Positions 1 to 12,366 of a DNA stretch of 64,000 bases are shown piece by piece (position 1 is the stretch's first letter; every line of letters starts with the position of its first letter). The DNA is taken from assembly GCA_029433415.1 (NCBI GenBank), contig JAQTIA010000003.1:186001-250000 (forward strand), read 5' to 3'. The notes beneath the pieces are model-generated. The model had not been told where the DNA came from and did no database searches. It worked only from the letters and a program-made list of their open reading frames with translations. The DNA comes from Acetobacteraceae bacterium ESL0709 (lineage in GTDB: Bacteria > Pseudomonadota > Alphaproteobacteria > Acetobacterales > Acetobacteraceae). The translations under genes and the position numbers were made by a program.

Positions 1-1
1 G

Positions 2-685
2 CCAGATCGAATCGAGGTTTACGACAATTCCCATATTATGGGACAGGCTCCCTATGGCGTTATGATCGTCGGGGGAAAAGAAGGATTTGAGCGCCGATCA
101 TACCGGAAATATGCCATTAAAGGCCCTGTCACACCGGGGGATGATTTCGGCATGATGCGCGAGGTAATGACGCGCCGTTTTTCGCGCATGGCCAGGGGTG
201 AAGGGAAAGAAGATGACAGTGCCCTTCAGAAACCGGATCTTTTGCTGATTGATGGAGGTAAGGGTCAGGTAAGTGCAGTTCGTGAAATCCTTGAATCATT
301 GGGCATTACGGATATTCCGCTTGTGGGGATTGCCAAGGGAGTCGATCGCAATGCCGGGCGTGAATGGTTTTTTATAGACGGAAGGGAGCCTTTTCAGCTT
401 CCTGAACGTGATCCTGTCCTTTATTACTTGCAACGTCTGCGCGATGAAGCACATAGATTTGCCATTACAACCCACAGGACTGGGCGCTCCAAATTACTGA
501 CTCATTCACGTCTTGACGACGTACCAGGTATTGGAGCGGTGCGAAAGAAGGCGCTCTTGGCCCGTTTTGGCTCTGTAAAAGGAGTTGGGCAGGCCAGTAT
601 TGAGGAGTTGATGATGGTACCGGGGATTAACAAGGATACAGCCAATGGCATTTATGGGTATTTTCACCCGGAATATGGTCGATAG
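2..685 (+). CDS. uvrC: UvrABC system protein C, C-terminal part (5' end outside window)
   Basis: This is the last 227 residues of UvrC, the dual-incision nuclease subunit of nucleotide excision repair. The reading frame is already open at the first base of the window; the earliest residues visible include [12 protein letters not shown], the entry to the RNase H-like nuclease domain that makes the 5' incision. LLIDGGKGQ and the HRTGRSK region follow. The C-terminus holds two helix-hairpin-helix motifs ([19 protein letters not shown] and [16 protein letters not shown]), which bind the DNA bubble. The N-terminal GIY-YIG domain lies upstream of the window. An internal ATG at 38 is not the real start. 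pgsA follows about 100 bp downstream, the usual alphaproteobacterial pairing. Confidence 0.95.
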   Translation, partial: PDRIEVYDNSHIMGQAPYGVMIVGGKEGFERRSYRKYAIKGPVTPGDDFGMMREVMTRRFSRMARGEGKEDDSALQKPDLLLIDGGKGQVSAVREILESLGITDIPLVGIAKGVDRNAGREWFFIDGREPFQLPERDPVLYYLQRLRDEAHRFAITTHRTGRSKLLTHSRLDDVPGIGAVRKKALLARFGSVKGVGQASIEELMMVPGINKDTANGIYGYFHPEYGR

Positions 686-786
686 TGGGGTGTGAAAAAG
701 AATATCTGTGCTAAAACGGGCAGCGCGGCCCTATGAGAGAGTGCGCCAGCTTTTATGTCTCCGGCATGTTTTGAGGTCCTGTCAGG

Positions 787-1362
787 ATGTTTTTTAACCT
801 CCCTAATATACTAACGCTTTTTCGGATTTTCTGTATTCCGCTTCTGGTTATCCTGCTGGCGTTGCAGACCGGGGTGTCCAGTATTATTGCTCTGGTGGTC
901 TATATTCTGGCGTGTGTTACGGACTATCTTGATGGAGCCATAGCCAGAAGAACAAACCAGTTTTCAGAATTGGGACGCATGATGGATCCTATTGCTGATA
1001 AACTTTTGGTGGGTGCCCTTTTGCTGGTACTTGCCGGACTGGGCTCTCTGAAATATCTCTCACTTTATGCAGCGGTTATTATTCTGTTGCGGGAAATTGC
1101 TGTGAGCGGGTTGCGTGAGTTTATGGCGACTTATCAGGACAAGATTCCGTCAACGCGTTTGGCCAAGTGGAAGACAGGTTTGCAAATGGTTGCCCTCGGT
1201 TTTTTCGTTCTCGGCGACGGCGGTGCTGCTGAAATGGGTATGGGCAAGATTCCGGTCTTTATGATTGGTGCCGTTCTCCTGTGGCTTTCAGTGATACCGA
1301 CTGTTTTAACAGGATGGGGGTACTTGAAAGCAGGCATAAGGCGGATGCGCGTCATTTCGTAA
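787..1362 (+). CDS. pgsA: CDP-diacylglycerol--glycerol-3-phosphate 3-phosphatidyltransferase
   Basis: This integral membrane enzyme transfers the phosphatidyl group from CDP-diacylglycerol to glycerol-3-phosphate, the committed step towards phosphatidylglycerol and cardiolipin. The CDP-alcohol phosphotransferase signature DG-x2-AR-x8-G-x3-D-x3-D is complete from residue 49 (DGAIARRTNQFSELG, then MMDPIAD). The 191 residues match the family length, with about five hydrophobic segments. It follows uvrC in the same direction. In many relatives moaD/moaE come next; here a lipoprotein gene does. Assignment is firm from the signature; substrate choice (glycerol-phosphate rather than another alcohol) rests on length and context. 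Confidence 0.95.
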   Translation: MFFNLPNILTLFRIFCIPLLVILLALQTGVSSIIALVVYILACVTDYLDGAIARRTNQFSELGRMMDPIADKLLVGALLLVLAGLGSLKYLSLYAAVIILLREIAVSGLREFMATYQDKIPSTRLAKWKTGLQMVALGFFVLGDGGAAEMGMGKIPVFMIGAVLLWLSVIPTVLTGWGYLKAGIRRMRVIS

Positions 1363-1491
1363 CTTGAGTAACAGAGAATTTTTATTTTTGAATAAAATAT
1401 CAGCTTCTGTGGCTATACATATGATAATAATTCGTTATGTTACGTCAGGATGCGGGGCGGTTTAAGGGCGACTTCGGCGAAAGGGGCAAGA

Positions 1492-2352
1492 ATGAGGAAA
1501 GTCGCCATATGTATGGCATGGCTTACATTAAGTGCTTGTTCTGGTATTGTTAAACATACGGAAGATACTTTTTGGCCTTTCGATAATCCCAATGCCCCCA
1601 AAGGGGAGAGTGAGAACATGCGCCGCGTGCGTGGTGCTAGTGTCGTGGCTCGCCCCATTGTTACAGAAGAAGGCGATATTTGGCCAGGACAGCCGGATCC
1701 AGTGCCGACTCTGCAGGATGTCAGTAATCCAAGCAGTCACTTTAATGAAGCGTTCCATCGTTCTCTAAAAACGCTTAATGATGATCTGCGCAAGCAACCT
1801 TTTGAGGATGGCGAGAGCCTTTCTATTGGTGAGGAAGTTTCTGCGCGTAATGGCGTTACGAGACGTAGTTCGGCTATTGGTTCCCCATTGCCCTCTGACG
1901 TAGAGGATAATGCGCCAGCTTATTTGCAGGGCCCCAATCATGATACGGTTGCCATCCCCAATGGAGATGGTACGACGACGATGGTGGCTCCAGATGGGTC
2001 AGTGACTATTGTCCGCGGAACGCCTGATACAGTCCAGAAAGCTGTTGCTGCGGACAAGACAGTAGAATCGAAATCCCTCCCTCCTGTTGGAGGCAAGGAA
2101 TCTGTTTCTCCTCCTGTGGAAAGTCCGGTGGTGGCGGTACCGCCTCCAGTGCGAACAAGAAAAGAATCCGTTAAAAAAGTTCGTTCTTCTCATGTTGTCA
2201 AGAAGAAGCATAGAACCCAGTCAACGCGGGGCCGCAAGGCAGCCTCCAGGAATATATCGCACCATAGAAAGAAGGCGATTTCTCATCGCAATTCATCGAA
2301 AAAAGGTGCGGTCAGGAAGCATACGGCAAGAAAGCATCATAGACGCCATTGA
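1492..2352 (+). CDS. putative lipoprotein with strongly basic C-terminus
   Basis: Unknown function. The chosen ATG at 1492 has AAGGGG upstream and gives a short lipoprotein signal peptide, MRKVAICMAWLTLSACSG, with lipobox LSAC and modified Cys at residue 16; an ATG at 1450 would only add a non-signal stretch. After the signal comes a low-complexity, Pro/Ser-rich middle with no domain I recognise, and the last ~65 residues are packed with Lys, Arg and His (for example KKKHRTQSTRGRKAASRN). Such a basic tail could contact peptidoglycan, LPS or nucleic acid, but this is inference. The gene stands alone between pgsA and rpmG. Probably anchored in the outer or inner membrane facing the periplasm. 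Confidence 0.75.
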   Translation: MRKVAICMAWLTLSACSGIVKHTEDTFWPFDNPNAPKGESENMRRVRGASVVARPIVTEEGDIWPGQPDPVPTLQDVSNPSSHFNEAFHRSLKTLNDDLRKQPFEDGESLSIGEEVSARNGVTRRSSAIGSPLPSDVEDNAPAYLQGPNHDTVAIPNGDGTTTMVAPDGSVTIVRGTPDTVQKAVAADKTVESKSLPPVGGKESVSPPVESPVVAVPPPVRTRKESVKKVRSSHVVKKKHRTQSTRGRKAASRNISHHRKKAISHRNSSKKGAVRKHTARKHHRRH

Positions 2353-2518
2353 TGCTCCTCTGGCTTTGGCTGTTGTTTGCGAAAAATTATATTTCCTGAC
2401 GGCATCGTAAGACTTGACCTGAGAGGCATAAAATTGCATTCTCCGCTCCAAAGAAAGATCGTGCTGTTTCAGATATCCAGACGGCATGTCATCATGTTGC
2501 AGCAATCCGAGGGTGATT

Positions 2519-2686
2519 ATGGCCAAGACCAATGTTATTCAAATCCGTCTCGTTTCTTCAGCCGATACGGGCTATTTTTACGTGACAAAGAAAAATGCAC
2601 GTTCTGCTACAGGAAAGCTGGAATTGCGTAAATATGATCCAGTTGCACGCAAGCACGTTCTGTTCCGCGAAGCGAAAATCAAATAA
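2519..2686 (+). CDS. rpmG: 50S ribosomal protein L33
   Basis: This is the 55-residue L33 protein of the large ribosomal subunit, starting [18 protein letters not shown] and ending in the typical basic [18 protein letters not shown]. The start at 2519 is set by the conserved MAK N-terminus and by GAGGGTG just upstream; an in-frame ATG 33 bases earlier adds residues foreign to the family. It lacks the zinc-binding Cys pairs of the C+ form, so it is the C- (zinc-free) type. A strong terminator hairpin follows directly, so it is probably a single-gene transcript. Confidence 0.97.
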   Translation: MAKTNVIQIRLVSSADTGYFYVTKKNARSATGKLELRKYDPVARKHVLFREAKIK

Positions 2687-2714
2687 GTTTTGTCCCTGAG
2701 GTAATTATTTTAAG

Positions 2715-2740
2715 AGCGGCCTTCCGTGGGCCGCTTTTTT
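2715..2740 (+). terminator. Rho-independent terminator of rpmG
   Basis: A perfect 7-bp GC-rich stem (AGCGGCC at 2715-2721 pairs with GGCCGCT at 2729-2735) with a 7-base loop is followed by six T. It sits 28 bases after the rpmG stop and faces the end of the convergent ftsB gene, so it may serve both. Confidence 0.9.
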
Positions 2741-2765
2741 ATATCTCAATTTTTACAGACATCTC

Positions 2766-3095
2766 TCAATAAAGATGGTCGTGATCTCCATAAGGGATGA
2801 CAATATCGCCTTTTTCGCTCATATTGAGCATGGCCCGACTGCGCTCATCAAGCAGATCTTTGTCCAGAGCATTTTCACTCAGCCCTACGACTCGCCGTTT
2901 CCATATATCCTGTTCTTTATGGGCGTCCTGAAGGGCTAGCTCTGCCTGTTGTTCAAGCTTTAATTGTTGCTGATAAGCCTGCATGCCGTGGTCACCATGG
3001 ATGGCATTCCAGATAAAATATCCAGTCATCACGAGGAAAAATGCCGGAGGCAAGACGGCACTTAACATCCTCTTTACAAATGTGACCAGCTTCAT
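2766..3095 (-). CDS. ftsB: FtsB/DivIC-family septum formation initiator
   Basis: A bitopic cell-division protein of 109 residues: a short cytoplasmic start, one transmembrane helix at about residues 13-30 (LPPAFFLVMTGYFIWNA), then a periplasmic coiled-coil rich in Gln, Leu and Glu (QQQLKLEQQAELALQDAHKE). In the family, FtsB binds FtsL and FtsQ and passes the activation signal to septal peptidoglycan synthesis. AAGGAG stands 10 bases before the start. The position immediately after eno on the same strand is the standard one for ftsB in Proteobacteria and supports the call, since sequence conservation in the family is low. Confidence 0.85.
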   Translation of the reverse strand: MKLVTFVKRMLSAVLPPAFFLVMTGYFIWNAIHGDHGMQAYQQQLKLEQQAELALQDAHKEQDIWKRRVVGLSENALDKDLLDERSRAMLNMSEKGDIVIPYGDHDHLY

Positions 3096-3142
3096 GACGT
3101 TATCACTCCTTGTGTGGGGAGGTATTCTAATAAAAGACCAGT

Positions 3143-3181
3143 ATAAAAAAAGCCCCCTACGGCAAAGAAGGAGGCTTTTTT
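3143..3181 (-). terminator. terminator downstream of eno
   Basis: Between eno and ftsB an inverted repeat (AGCCCCCT near 3150 against AGGAGGCT near 3170, one mismatch) is flanked by A and T runs, giving a hairpin with a U tract on the minus strand just after the enolase stop. It could work in both directions. It would partly separate ftsB from eno, leaving read-through or a separate promoter for ftsB. Confidence 0.7.
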
Positions 3182-3208
3182 ATCACAAGATGGCCCTGAA
3201 GGCGAAGC

Positions 3209-4504
<1,296 letters not shown>

Positions 4505-4592
4505 TTACGAAGGGGAAAAGCATCCTGTGAAGATGGATGGTCTCCCTTGCGTCATATGTGTATTCTTACTGCTCCAGCATAGCTTAAGGTCA

Positions 4593-5075
4593 ATGAATGT
4601 GAAGCCTTTTCCCTTCTTTGTGGCAATAATTTTTCTTTTAGGAGGCCTTCTCATGTTTCTGATGGGGGGAGGGCTTTTTTTGGCAGGTATCGTCACGTCA
4701 TTGCCTCATTTGGCAACGATTCTGCTGATGCTTGGCGGGTGCTTGCTTGCCTGCGAAGGCGCTTTTCATTGGGGCACAATCGGGCAACTGCCTGTGATTA
4801 TATTGCCACGTGGTCAGGACAAGACAGACCAGCTGCGTTTCTGGACCGGGGTCGGAGCCTTTTTATGGGCATGGTTGTCTTTGTGTTTGGGCGTCTTTAT
4901 GAGCGTCCTGACAGGTTATGGCTGCGAACTCCTGGGGTTCTGGGCAATCTTCCTCATTGAACGCTACTGGCAAAATCGCGGCGTTATACCAGTCAGTTTT
5001 TATCTGGTGAAAATGGGATTTACGTTTCTGGCCAGCGCAGGACTGCTTTTCGCACTGATTGCCTCTCATGGTCCT

Positions 5076-5081
<6 letters not shown>
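4593..5081 (+). CDS. small integral membrane protein, unknown function
   Basis: I do not recognise this family with certainty. The ATG at 4593 (AAGG just upstream) gives 162 residues with about four to five hydrophobic helices: FFVAIIFLLGGLLMFLMGGG, a second at SLPHLATILLMLGG, then FWTGVGAFLWAWLSLCLG and a C-terminal FTFLASAGLLFALIAS. The first two helices, glycine-rich with little between them, resemble the membrane-anchoring part of PQQ-dependent glucose dehydrogenases of acetic acid bacteria, but no quinoprotein domain follows; this is only a resemblance. It lies on the opposite strand between eno and kdsA and its stop overlaps the kdsA stop by 6 bases. An upstream ATG at 4533 is an alternative start. 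Confidence 0.65.
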
Positions 5082-7627
<2,546 letters not shown>

Positions 7628-7957
7628 TTATTTTGTTTTTTCAGGAACAGGTGCTGGTTTGGCCGGAACCTGCTGTGATGTTTTCTGGGCAGGCTGGGCC
7701 AGAATATCATGTCCTTTCGTGTCACTGGATGCACCCTTGTTCATGACATCAAGAACCAGACACAGCACCATGAAAATTCCTGCCAGAATGGCTGTGGCGC
7801 GTGTCAGAAGATTTGCCGTACCACGGCCAGTCATGAAAGACCCCATTCCCTGACTGCCGCCAATTCCCAGTCCGCCGCCTTCACTGCGTTGAATGAGAAT
7901 CACGCCGATGAGAGCGAGGGCAACCAGAGTGTTAAGAACCAGCAATAGCGTCGTCAT
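7628..7957 (-). CDS. secG: preprotein translocase subunit SecG
   Basis: Accessory subunit of the SecYEG channel. Two transmembrane helices are clear: residues ~3-22 (TLLLVLNTLVALALIGVILI) and ~55-72, separated by the conserved glycine-rich loop QRSEGGGLGIGGSQGMGSFM that marks the family. The C-terminal tail is hydrophilic and ends in Ala/Pro/Lys-rich sequence. 109 residues. It lies between tpiA and pyrG in one transcription unit. No strong Shine-Dalgarno precedes the ATG. Confidence 0.95.
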   Translation of the reverse strand: MTTLLLVLNTLVALALIGVILIQRSEGGGLGIGGSQGMGSFMTGRGTANLLTRATAILAGIFMVLCLVLDVMNKGASSDTKGHDILAQPAQKTSQQVPAKPAPVPEKTK

Positions 7958-8009
7958 ATGTTGGAAGTTCCTGAAAACGAAAAACCTGAAAAGCAGTTAA
8001 GGCGAAAAT

Positions 8010-8780
8010 TTATCCCTGAGGGGCAGACTGAATGATCTTGACAAAGTCCTGTGCCTTGAGACTGGCCCCACCGACCAGTACACCATTTACGCCTTTAATG
8101 GCAAAAATTTCGGCTGACTGATCTGGCTTGACCGAACCTCCATAAAGCAGGGGAATCCGTTCAGCCGTTTTTGGCTGATGCCTTTCCAGCAATTTCCGGA
8201 TCGTTGTGATATCATCTTGCAATCCTTCCATTGTGGGTGTGACGCCTGTACCGATGGCCCAGATCGGCTCATAAGCGACGATGCCTTCAAAATTCTCGGG
8301 CAGGGAGCGGGCGATCTGCTCCCCTAATACGTGGGCTGTCTGTCCATCTTGTCGTTCAGAGAGAGTCTCGCCGATACAGACAACAGGTGTCAGCTTCGAA
8401 TCGCGCGCAGCGACAGTCTTTTCACAAACAAACTTGCTGGTTTCATTGTGTTTCTGCCGGCGCTCTGAATGGCCAACAATGACATAACGCACCCCAATTT
8501 CGGCCAGCATGGGCGCTGAGATATCTCCTGTAAAAGCGCCGCCTGGTGCGGGATAGCAATCCTGGGCACCAAGAGCGAGTTTCCGCGGAGCAAGTTTTTT
8601 GTCCTTGAGAATCTCTTCTACGCTGACAAGTTGGGTAAAAGTGGGGCAGATAACCGTCTTTACATGCGGGTGATCATGCTCTGCGCAATAGGCCGCGACC
8701 TCGGAGGCGAGCTTCAGGGCATGGGCATGCTCGGAAAGCATTTTCCAGTTCCCGATGACAAATTTTGGTAGGGTTCCCAT
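8010..8780 (-). CDS. tpiA: triosephosphate isomerase
   Basis: Interconverts dihydroxyacetone phosphate and glyceraldehyde-3-phosphate. The TIM-barrel signatures are intact: FVIGNWKM with the substrate Lys, the electrophilic His in VIVGHSERR, the catalytic Glu in YEPIWAIGTG, and the phosphate loop LYGGSVKPDQ followed by GVLVGGASL. 256 residues. AAGGA stands seven bases before the ATG. First gene of the minus-strand operon tpiA-secG-pyrG-kdsA; divergent from ppiD with about 145 bases between, which must hold both promoters. Confidence 0.97.
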   Translation of the reverse strand: MGTLPKFVIGNWKMLSEHAHALKLASEVAAYCAEHDHPHVKTVICPTFTQLVSVEEILKDKKLAPRKLALGAQDCYPAPGGAFTGDISAPMLAEIGVRYVIVGHSERRQKHNETSKFVCEKTVAARDSKLTPVVCIGETLSERQDGQTAHVLGEQIARSLPENFEGIVAYEPIWAIGTGVTPTMEGLQDDITTIRKLLERHQPKTAERIPLLYGGSVKPDQSAEIFAIKGVNGVLVGGASLKAQDFVKIIQSAPQG

Positions 8781-8926
8781 AAGAATTTCCTTAAAAATCT
8801 TTCACAGAACAGCCAAAAGAAGGCGGCATGCTGGTAAATTCGATACATGGACGTTATGTTATCCTAAACTAGCAAACATTCATGTTTTGCACCATCCTGA
8901 CTTTGATAAAGAGACGTTGCGCCTCC

Positions 8927-10873
8927 ATGATCACTGCATTACGACATTTTTTTGTTGATAGCTGGCTGGGTCGCCTGACGGCCCTCATTGTATTTGTGGC
9001 TTTTATCGGATTTGGCGGCACATTTGTCGGCATGGGCGGTTTTGGCGATACAGATAACCAGATTACCCGTGTGGGCGACCTGAAAGTGACGCCGCAGGAA
9101 CTGGCGCACAGCATTAATCAGCAGATCGTTTTCTTGCAGCAGACAGGCGTCACGCCTGCGCAGATGCAGTCAAAACAGGCGCAGGATGAAATCAGCCATA
9201 TCGCCTTGCGTAATCTCATTGTTGCCAAGGAGGCGGAGCTGGCGGCAATGAGGAACGGGATAAGGCTGTCTGATGAAACGATCCTTCAGGCCGTACATGA
9301 TATGCCGGAATTCAAGGGAAGTGATGGCCAGTTTGATTCAGCTAAAATGGAAGAGGTCCTTAGTCGTAATGGTCTTGATCATGCTTTCCTGATCAATCAG
9401 ACGCGTCGGATGTTGAATTCTCAGGCGACCTTATTGGGGTTTGGTGGCGCAGCGACTTTGTCTCCTGGCGAAATCAACCAGGTCGCAACTTATTTTTCCA
9501 GAATAAGACTGGCCGATATCGCTGAATTTCCTTTTGACGCCCAGCCAGCCGTCACCAGGGTCGATGACGCAACTTTAAAACGCTTTTTTGATAATCATCG
9601 CGACCTGTTTACAGAGCCCGAGTTCCGCCATGCTCGTATTGTGGCTCTGACGTCTGAGAGTGTTGCTCAGACGTTGGAAGTACCTGATGAGGTTTTGAAG
9701 AAACTTTATGAGTCCAGAAGCCGCGACTATAATATGCCGGAGACGCGTTCTGTAGAGGTTCTGTCCTTCAAGACGCAGGGTGAGGCGCAGAAAGCCGCGC
9801 AGGCATGGCGTTCAGTTAATGAATGGGCAGAGATTCAGAAGCAGTATCCACAGGCTATTGCTGCCAATCTGGGGGATGCGCGTCAGAGTGATTTCCCTGA
9901 TCCGGTAATGGCAAAGGCAATATTTGCTGCAAAAGAAGGTGAAATCGCAAAAGCCGTTCAGACCGATTCTGGTTGGAGCGTGGTCCATGTTACGAACATA
10001 ACCGCGCCCCGCCATGTAACATTTGAACAAGTGCATGATAAAATGCGCGACGAAGTGCGCAAGAGCGAGGCTGACGTCGCCTTGAAAGCCCGCTTCAGGA
10101 ATTTTGAGGAGGCAATTGCTGAATCAACGACTCTCGATAAGGTTCCTGATAATATCGGCGCAGTTCCCGCAGAGGGTAGTCTGGATGCACAAGGTATGAC
10201 GCAAGCTGGTGTCCCCGCGCCCCTTCCTGGAAATGAGGGGATGCGCAAAGCGATTGTAAGGCAGATTTTTGAGCAGAAGGAAGGTGAGTTCCCGCATGCT
10301 GTCTCTCTGCCAGATGGGAACGCTTTCGCTGTGTTGGTTGATAAAATCATTCCAGGGCGTCAGAAAAAATTCGAAGAAGCCCATACCCAAATCCTGATGG
10401 CTTGGCAGGCCGATCAGAAAAAGCATCAGGCTAATATCAGGGCGACCGATTTTTACCAGAAAGCCAAATCAGCCAAGAGCTTGAAAGATGCTATTGGCAG
10501 GGGGGATAAGGATATTCATTTCAGGTCAGATCTTCGTTTCTCTGTAGAACATGCTCCTGACGGAATCCCTGCGCTGATCGTGCAAGCTGTGGGGCGGATG
10601 GATCCTGACCAGATTGTCATGCTTGAGAGTGGAAATTCTTTCTGGCTTGTTCATTTTACGAAAGCTCAGCTTCCGCCACAGTCTGACTATATGATGATGC
10701 AAAAACAGCTATCGCAGCAATTAAATATGGGGCTGCAAAATGATCTGTCCGAGACAGTAGGTATGGCTTATACGCGTCAAGTTCTGCCTAAGAAATTTGA
10801 TCCAGCCCTGTTTGGGCAAGTTAGTCAGTCGGCTCTGCAACAGATTCTGGCCGTAGCGGGACGGGGTCAATAA
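8927..10873 (+). CDS. ppiD: PpiD-like periplasmic peptidyl-prolyl isomerase/chaperone
   Basis: A membrane-anchored folding factor for proteins leaving the Sec channel. From the ATG at 8927 there is a short cytoplasmic start, one transmembrane helix (LTALIVFVAFIGFGGTFVGM, about residues 15-34), a SurA-N-like chaperone region (about 40-170) and a parvulin/PPIC domain (about 225-360) followed by a second PPIC-like region. 648 residues. An in-frame ATG 45 bases upstream is possible but has no ribosome site; neither start has a strong one. It is divergent from tpiA and its stop overlaps the trpE start (TAATG), so it is co-transcribed with the trp genes, a standard alphaproteobacterial arrangement. 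Confidence 0.9.
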   Translation: MITALRHFFVDSWLGRLTALIVFVAFIGFGGTFVGMGGFGDTDNQITRVGDLKVTPQELAHSINQQIVFLQQTGVTPAQMQSKQAQDEISHIALRNLIVAKEAELAAMRNGIRLSDETILQAVHDMPEFKGSDGQFDSAKMEEVLSRNGLDHAFLINQTRRMLNSQATLLGFGGAATLSPGEINQVATYFSRIRLADIAEFPFDAQPAVTRVDDATLKRFFDNHRDLFTEPEFRHARIVALTSESVAQTLEVPDEVLKKLYESRSRDYNMPETRSVEVLSFKTQGEAQKAAQAWRSVNEWAEIQKQYPQAIAANLGDARQSDFPDPVMAKAIFAAKEGEIAKAVQTDSGWSVVHVTNITAPRHVTFEQVHDKMRDEVRKSEADVALKARFRNFEEAIAESTTLDKVPDNIGAVPAEGSLDAQGMTQAGVPAPLPGNEGMRKAIVRQIFEQKEGEFPHAVSLPDGNAFAVLVDKIIPGRQKKFEEAHTQILMAWQADQKKHQANIRATDFYQKAKSAKSLKDAIGRGDKDIHFRSDLRFSVEHAPDGIPALIVQAVGRMDPDQIVMLESGNSFWLVHFTKAQLPPQSDYMMMQKQLSQQLNMGLQNDLSETVGMAYTRQVLPKKFDPALFGQVSQSALQQILAVAGRGQ

Positions 10874-12366
10874 TGTCCGAGATTGTGTATTTCAGAACCG
10901 CTGCTGATCTGTTAACGCCGCTTTTGGCGTTCATGAAACTTTCCCGGTTGGATCAAGGGCCTTATCGCCTCTTCTTTGAAAGCATAGAAGGAGGTGCAGC
11001 ACGCGGGCGTTATTCGATTATCGCGCTGATGCCGGATACCGTCTGGATCTGTCAGGATGGCGTGGCAACGAGAGACGGAAAAGTGCAGGAAGAGGGGCCT
11101 ATGGCCTCTCTCAAATCGCTGATTGATGAAAGCCAGATGGCATTGCCTGAAGCGATGCCTCCCATGATTGGTGGTATTTTTGGTGTGCTGGGTTATGACA
11201 TGGTACGTCATATGGAACACTTGCCAAACCCGCCTGAGAATGACCTGAATTTGCCAGAAGCCGTAATGATACGGCCTCGTCTTTTTGTTGTTTTTGATAC
11301 GGTAAGAGACGAAATGGTTATTGCCGTGCCTGTGAGGGAAGGACATACGCGTCATGAGGCGGAAGCCCTGATTGAACGTGCCCGTCAGTCCCTGACAGGG
11401 CCGCTTCCGGTGGAGGTGGAAGAGAAACCGGATAGTGCGATACCGACCGAGCCTCTTTCCAACATGACGCATGAGGCGTTTTTGCAGAAAATCAGGCAGG
11501 CCAAGGAATATATTGCGGCAGGCGATGCGTTCCAGATTGTTCCAAGTCAACGTTTTGAGAGAGATTTTCCTCTTTCGCCTTTGGCTCTTTACAGAAGCCT
11601 GCGTCGGGTCAACCCGGCGCCATTCTTGTTTTTGATGGAATTGGGCGTTTATTCCTTGGTCGGGTCGTCTCCTGAAATTCTGGTGCGTTTGCAGGATGGC
11701 GATGTGACGGTCAGGCCGCTGGCCGGCACACGCCCACGGGGGGCGACCCAGCAGGAAGATGCCGCTCTCGAAAAAGAATTGCTGGCGGACCAGAAGGAAC
11801 TTTCAGAACATCTGATGCTCATTGATCTTGGTCGTAATGATGTGGGGCGCGTCTCGCAATTGGGGACAGTGACTGTGCCAGAGCAGTTTACAGTCGAACG
11901 CTATAGTCATGTGATGCATATTTCATCGACGGTTACAGGGCGTGTCCGGCCTGATGCGAGTACCCTTGAGGTGCTCGCTGCCGCGTTCCCGGCGGGAACG
12001 CTGACAGGAGCTCCCAAAATCAGGGCCATGGAAATTATTGACGAGCTTGAACCAACGCGGCGTGGTCCATACGCAGGGTGTGTAGGATATTTTTCTGCTG
12101 ATGGCAGCATGAATACCTGCATTGGTTTGCGTATGGCCCTTCTCAAGGATGGGAAAATGTACGTTCAGGCAGGATGTGGCGTTGTAGCTGACTCTGATCC
12201 TGAAGCGGAGTATCAGGAAACGAGGGCTAAGGCGCGGGCCTTGTTTAGAGCGGCGGATCTCGCCTTGCAACAGGCTGTTTATGGTCAGGATATGGTCATA
12301 AAATCCTCTGGCGTTGTGTCTCGACCTTCTCATCAAGCAGGAGATGCCAATGATTCTGCTCATTGA
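10873..12366 (+). CDS. trpE: anthranilate synthase component I
   Basis: Converts chorismate to anthranilate using ammonia from the glutaminase subunit; first step of tryptophan synthesis. The N-terminal regulatory domain and the chorismate-binding domain are both present, with [14 protein letters not shown], the [13 protein letters not shown] motif, [13 protein letters not shown], and [19 protein letters not shown]. 497 residues. The start overlaps the ppiD stop; the 3' end overlaps the next gene by 17 bases, implying translational coupling with the glutaminase it needs. I see no leader peptide or attenuator because the gene is inside an operon. Confidence 0.96.
   Translation: MSEIVYFRTAADLLTPLLAFMKLSRLDQGPYRLFFESIEGGAARGRYSIIALMPDTVWICQDGVATRDGKVQEEGPMASLKSLIDESQMALPEAMPPMIGGIFGVLGYDMVRHMEHLPNPPENDLNLPEAVMIRPRLFVVFDTVRDEMVIAVPVREGHTRHEAEALIERARQSLTGPLPVEVEEKPDSAIPTEPLSNMTHEAFLQKIRQAKEYIAAGDAFQIVPSQRFERDFPLSPLALYRSLRRVNPAPFLFLMELGVYSLVGSSPEILVRLQDGDVTVRPLAGTRPRGATQQEDAALEKELLADQKELSEHLMLIDLGRNDVGRVSQLGTVTVPEQFTVERYSHVMHISSTVTGRVRPDASTLEVLAAAFPAGTLTGAPKIRAMEIIDELEPTRRGPYAGCVGYFSADGSMNTCIGLRMALLKDGKMYVQAGCGVVADSDPEAEYQETRAKARALFRAADLALQQAVYGQDMVIKSSGVVSRPSHQAGDANDSAH

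Noticed and set aside
2377-2518. Small frames and a TTGACC/TAAAAT pair upstream of rpmG as gene or promoter
   Set aside because: The two hexamers are only about nine bases apart, too close for a sigma-70 promoter, and the frames have no support.
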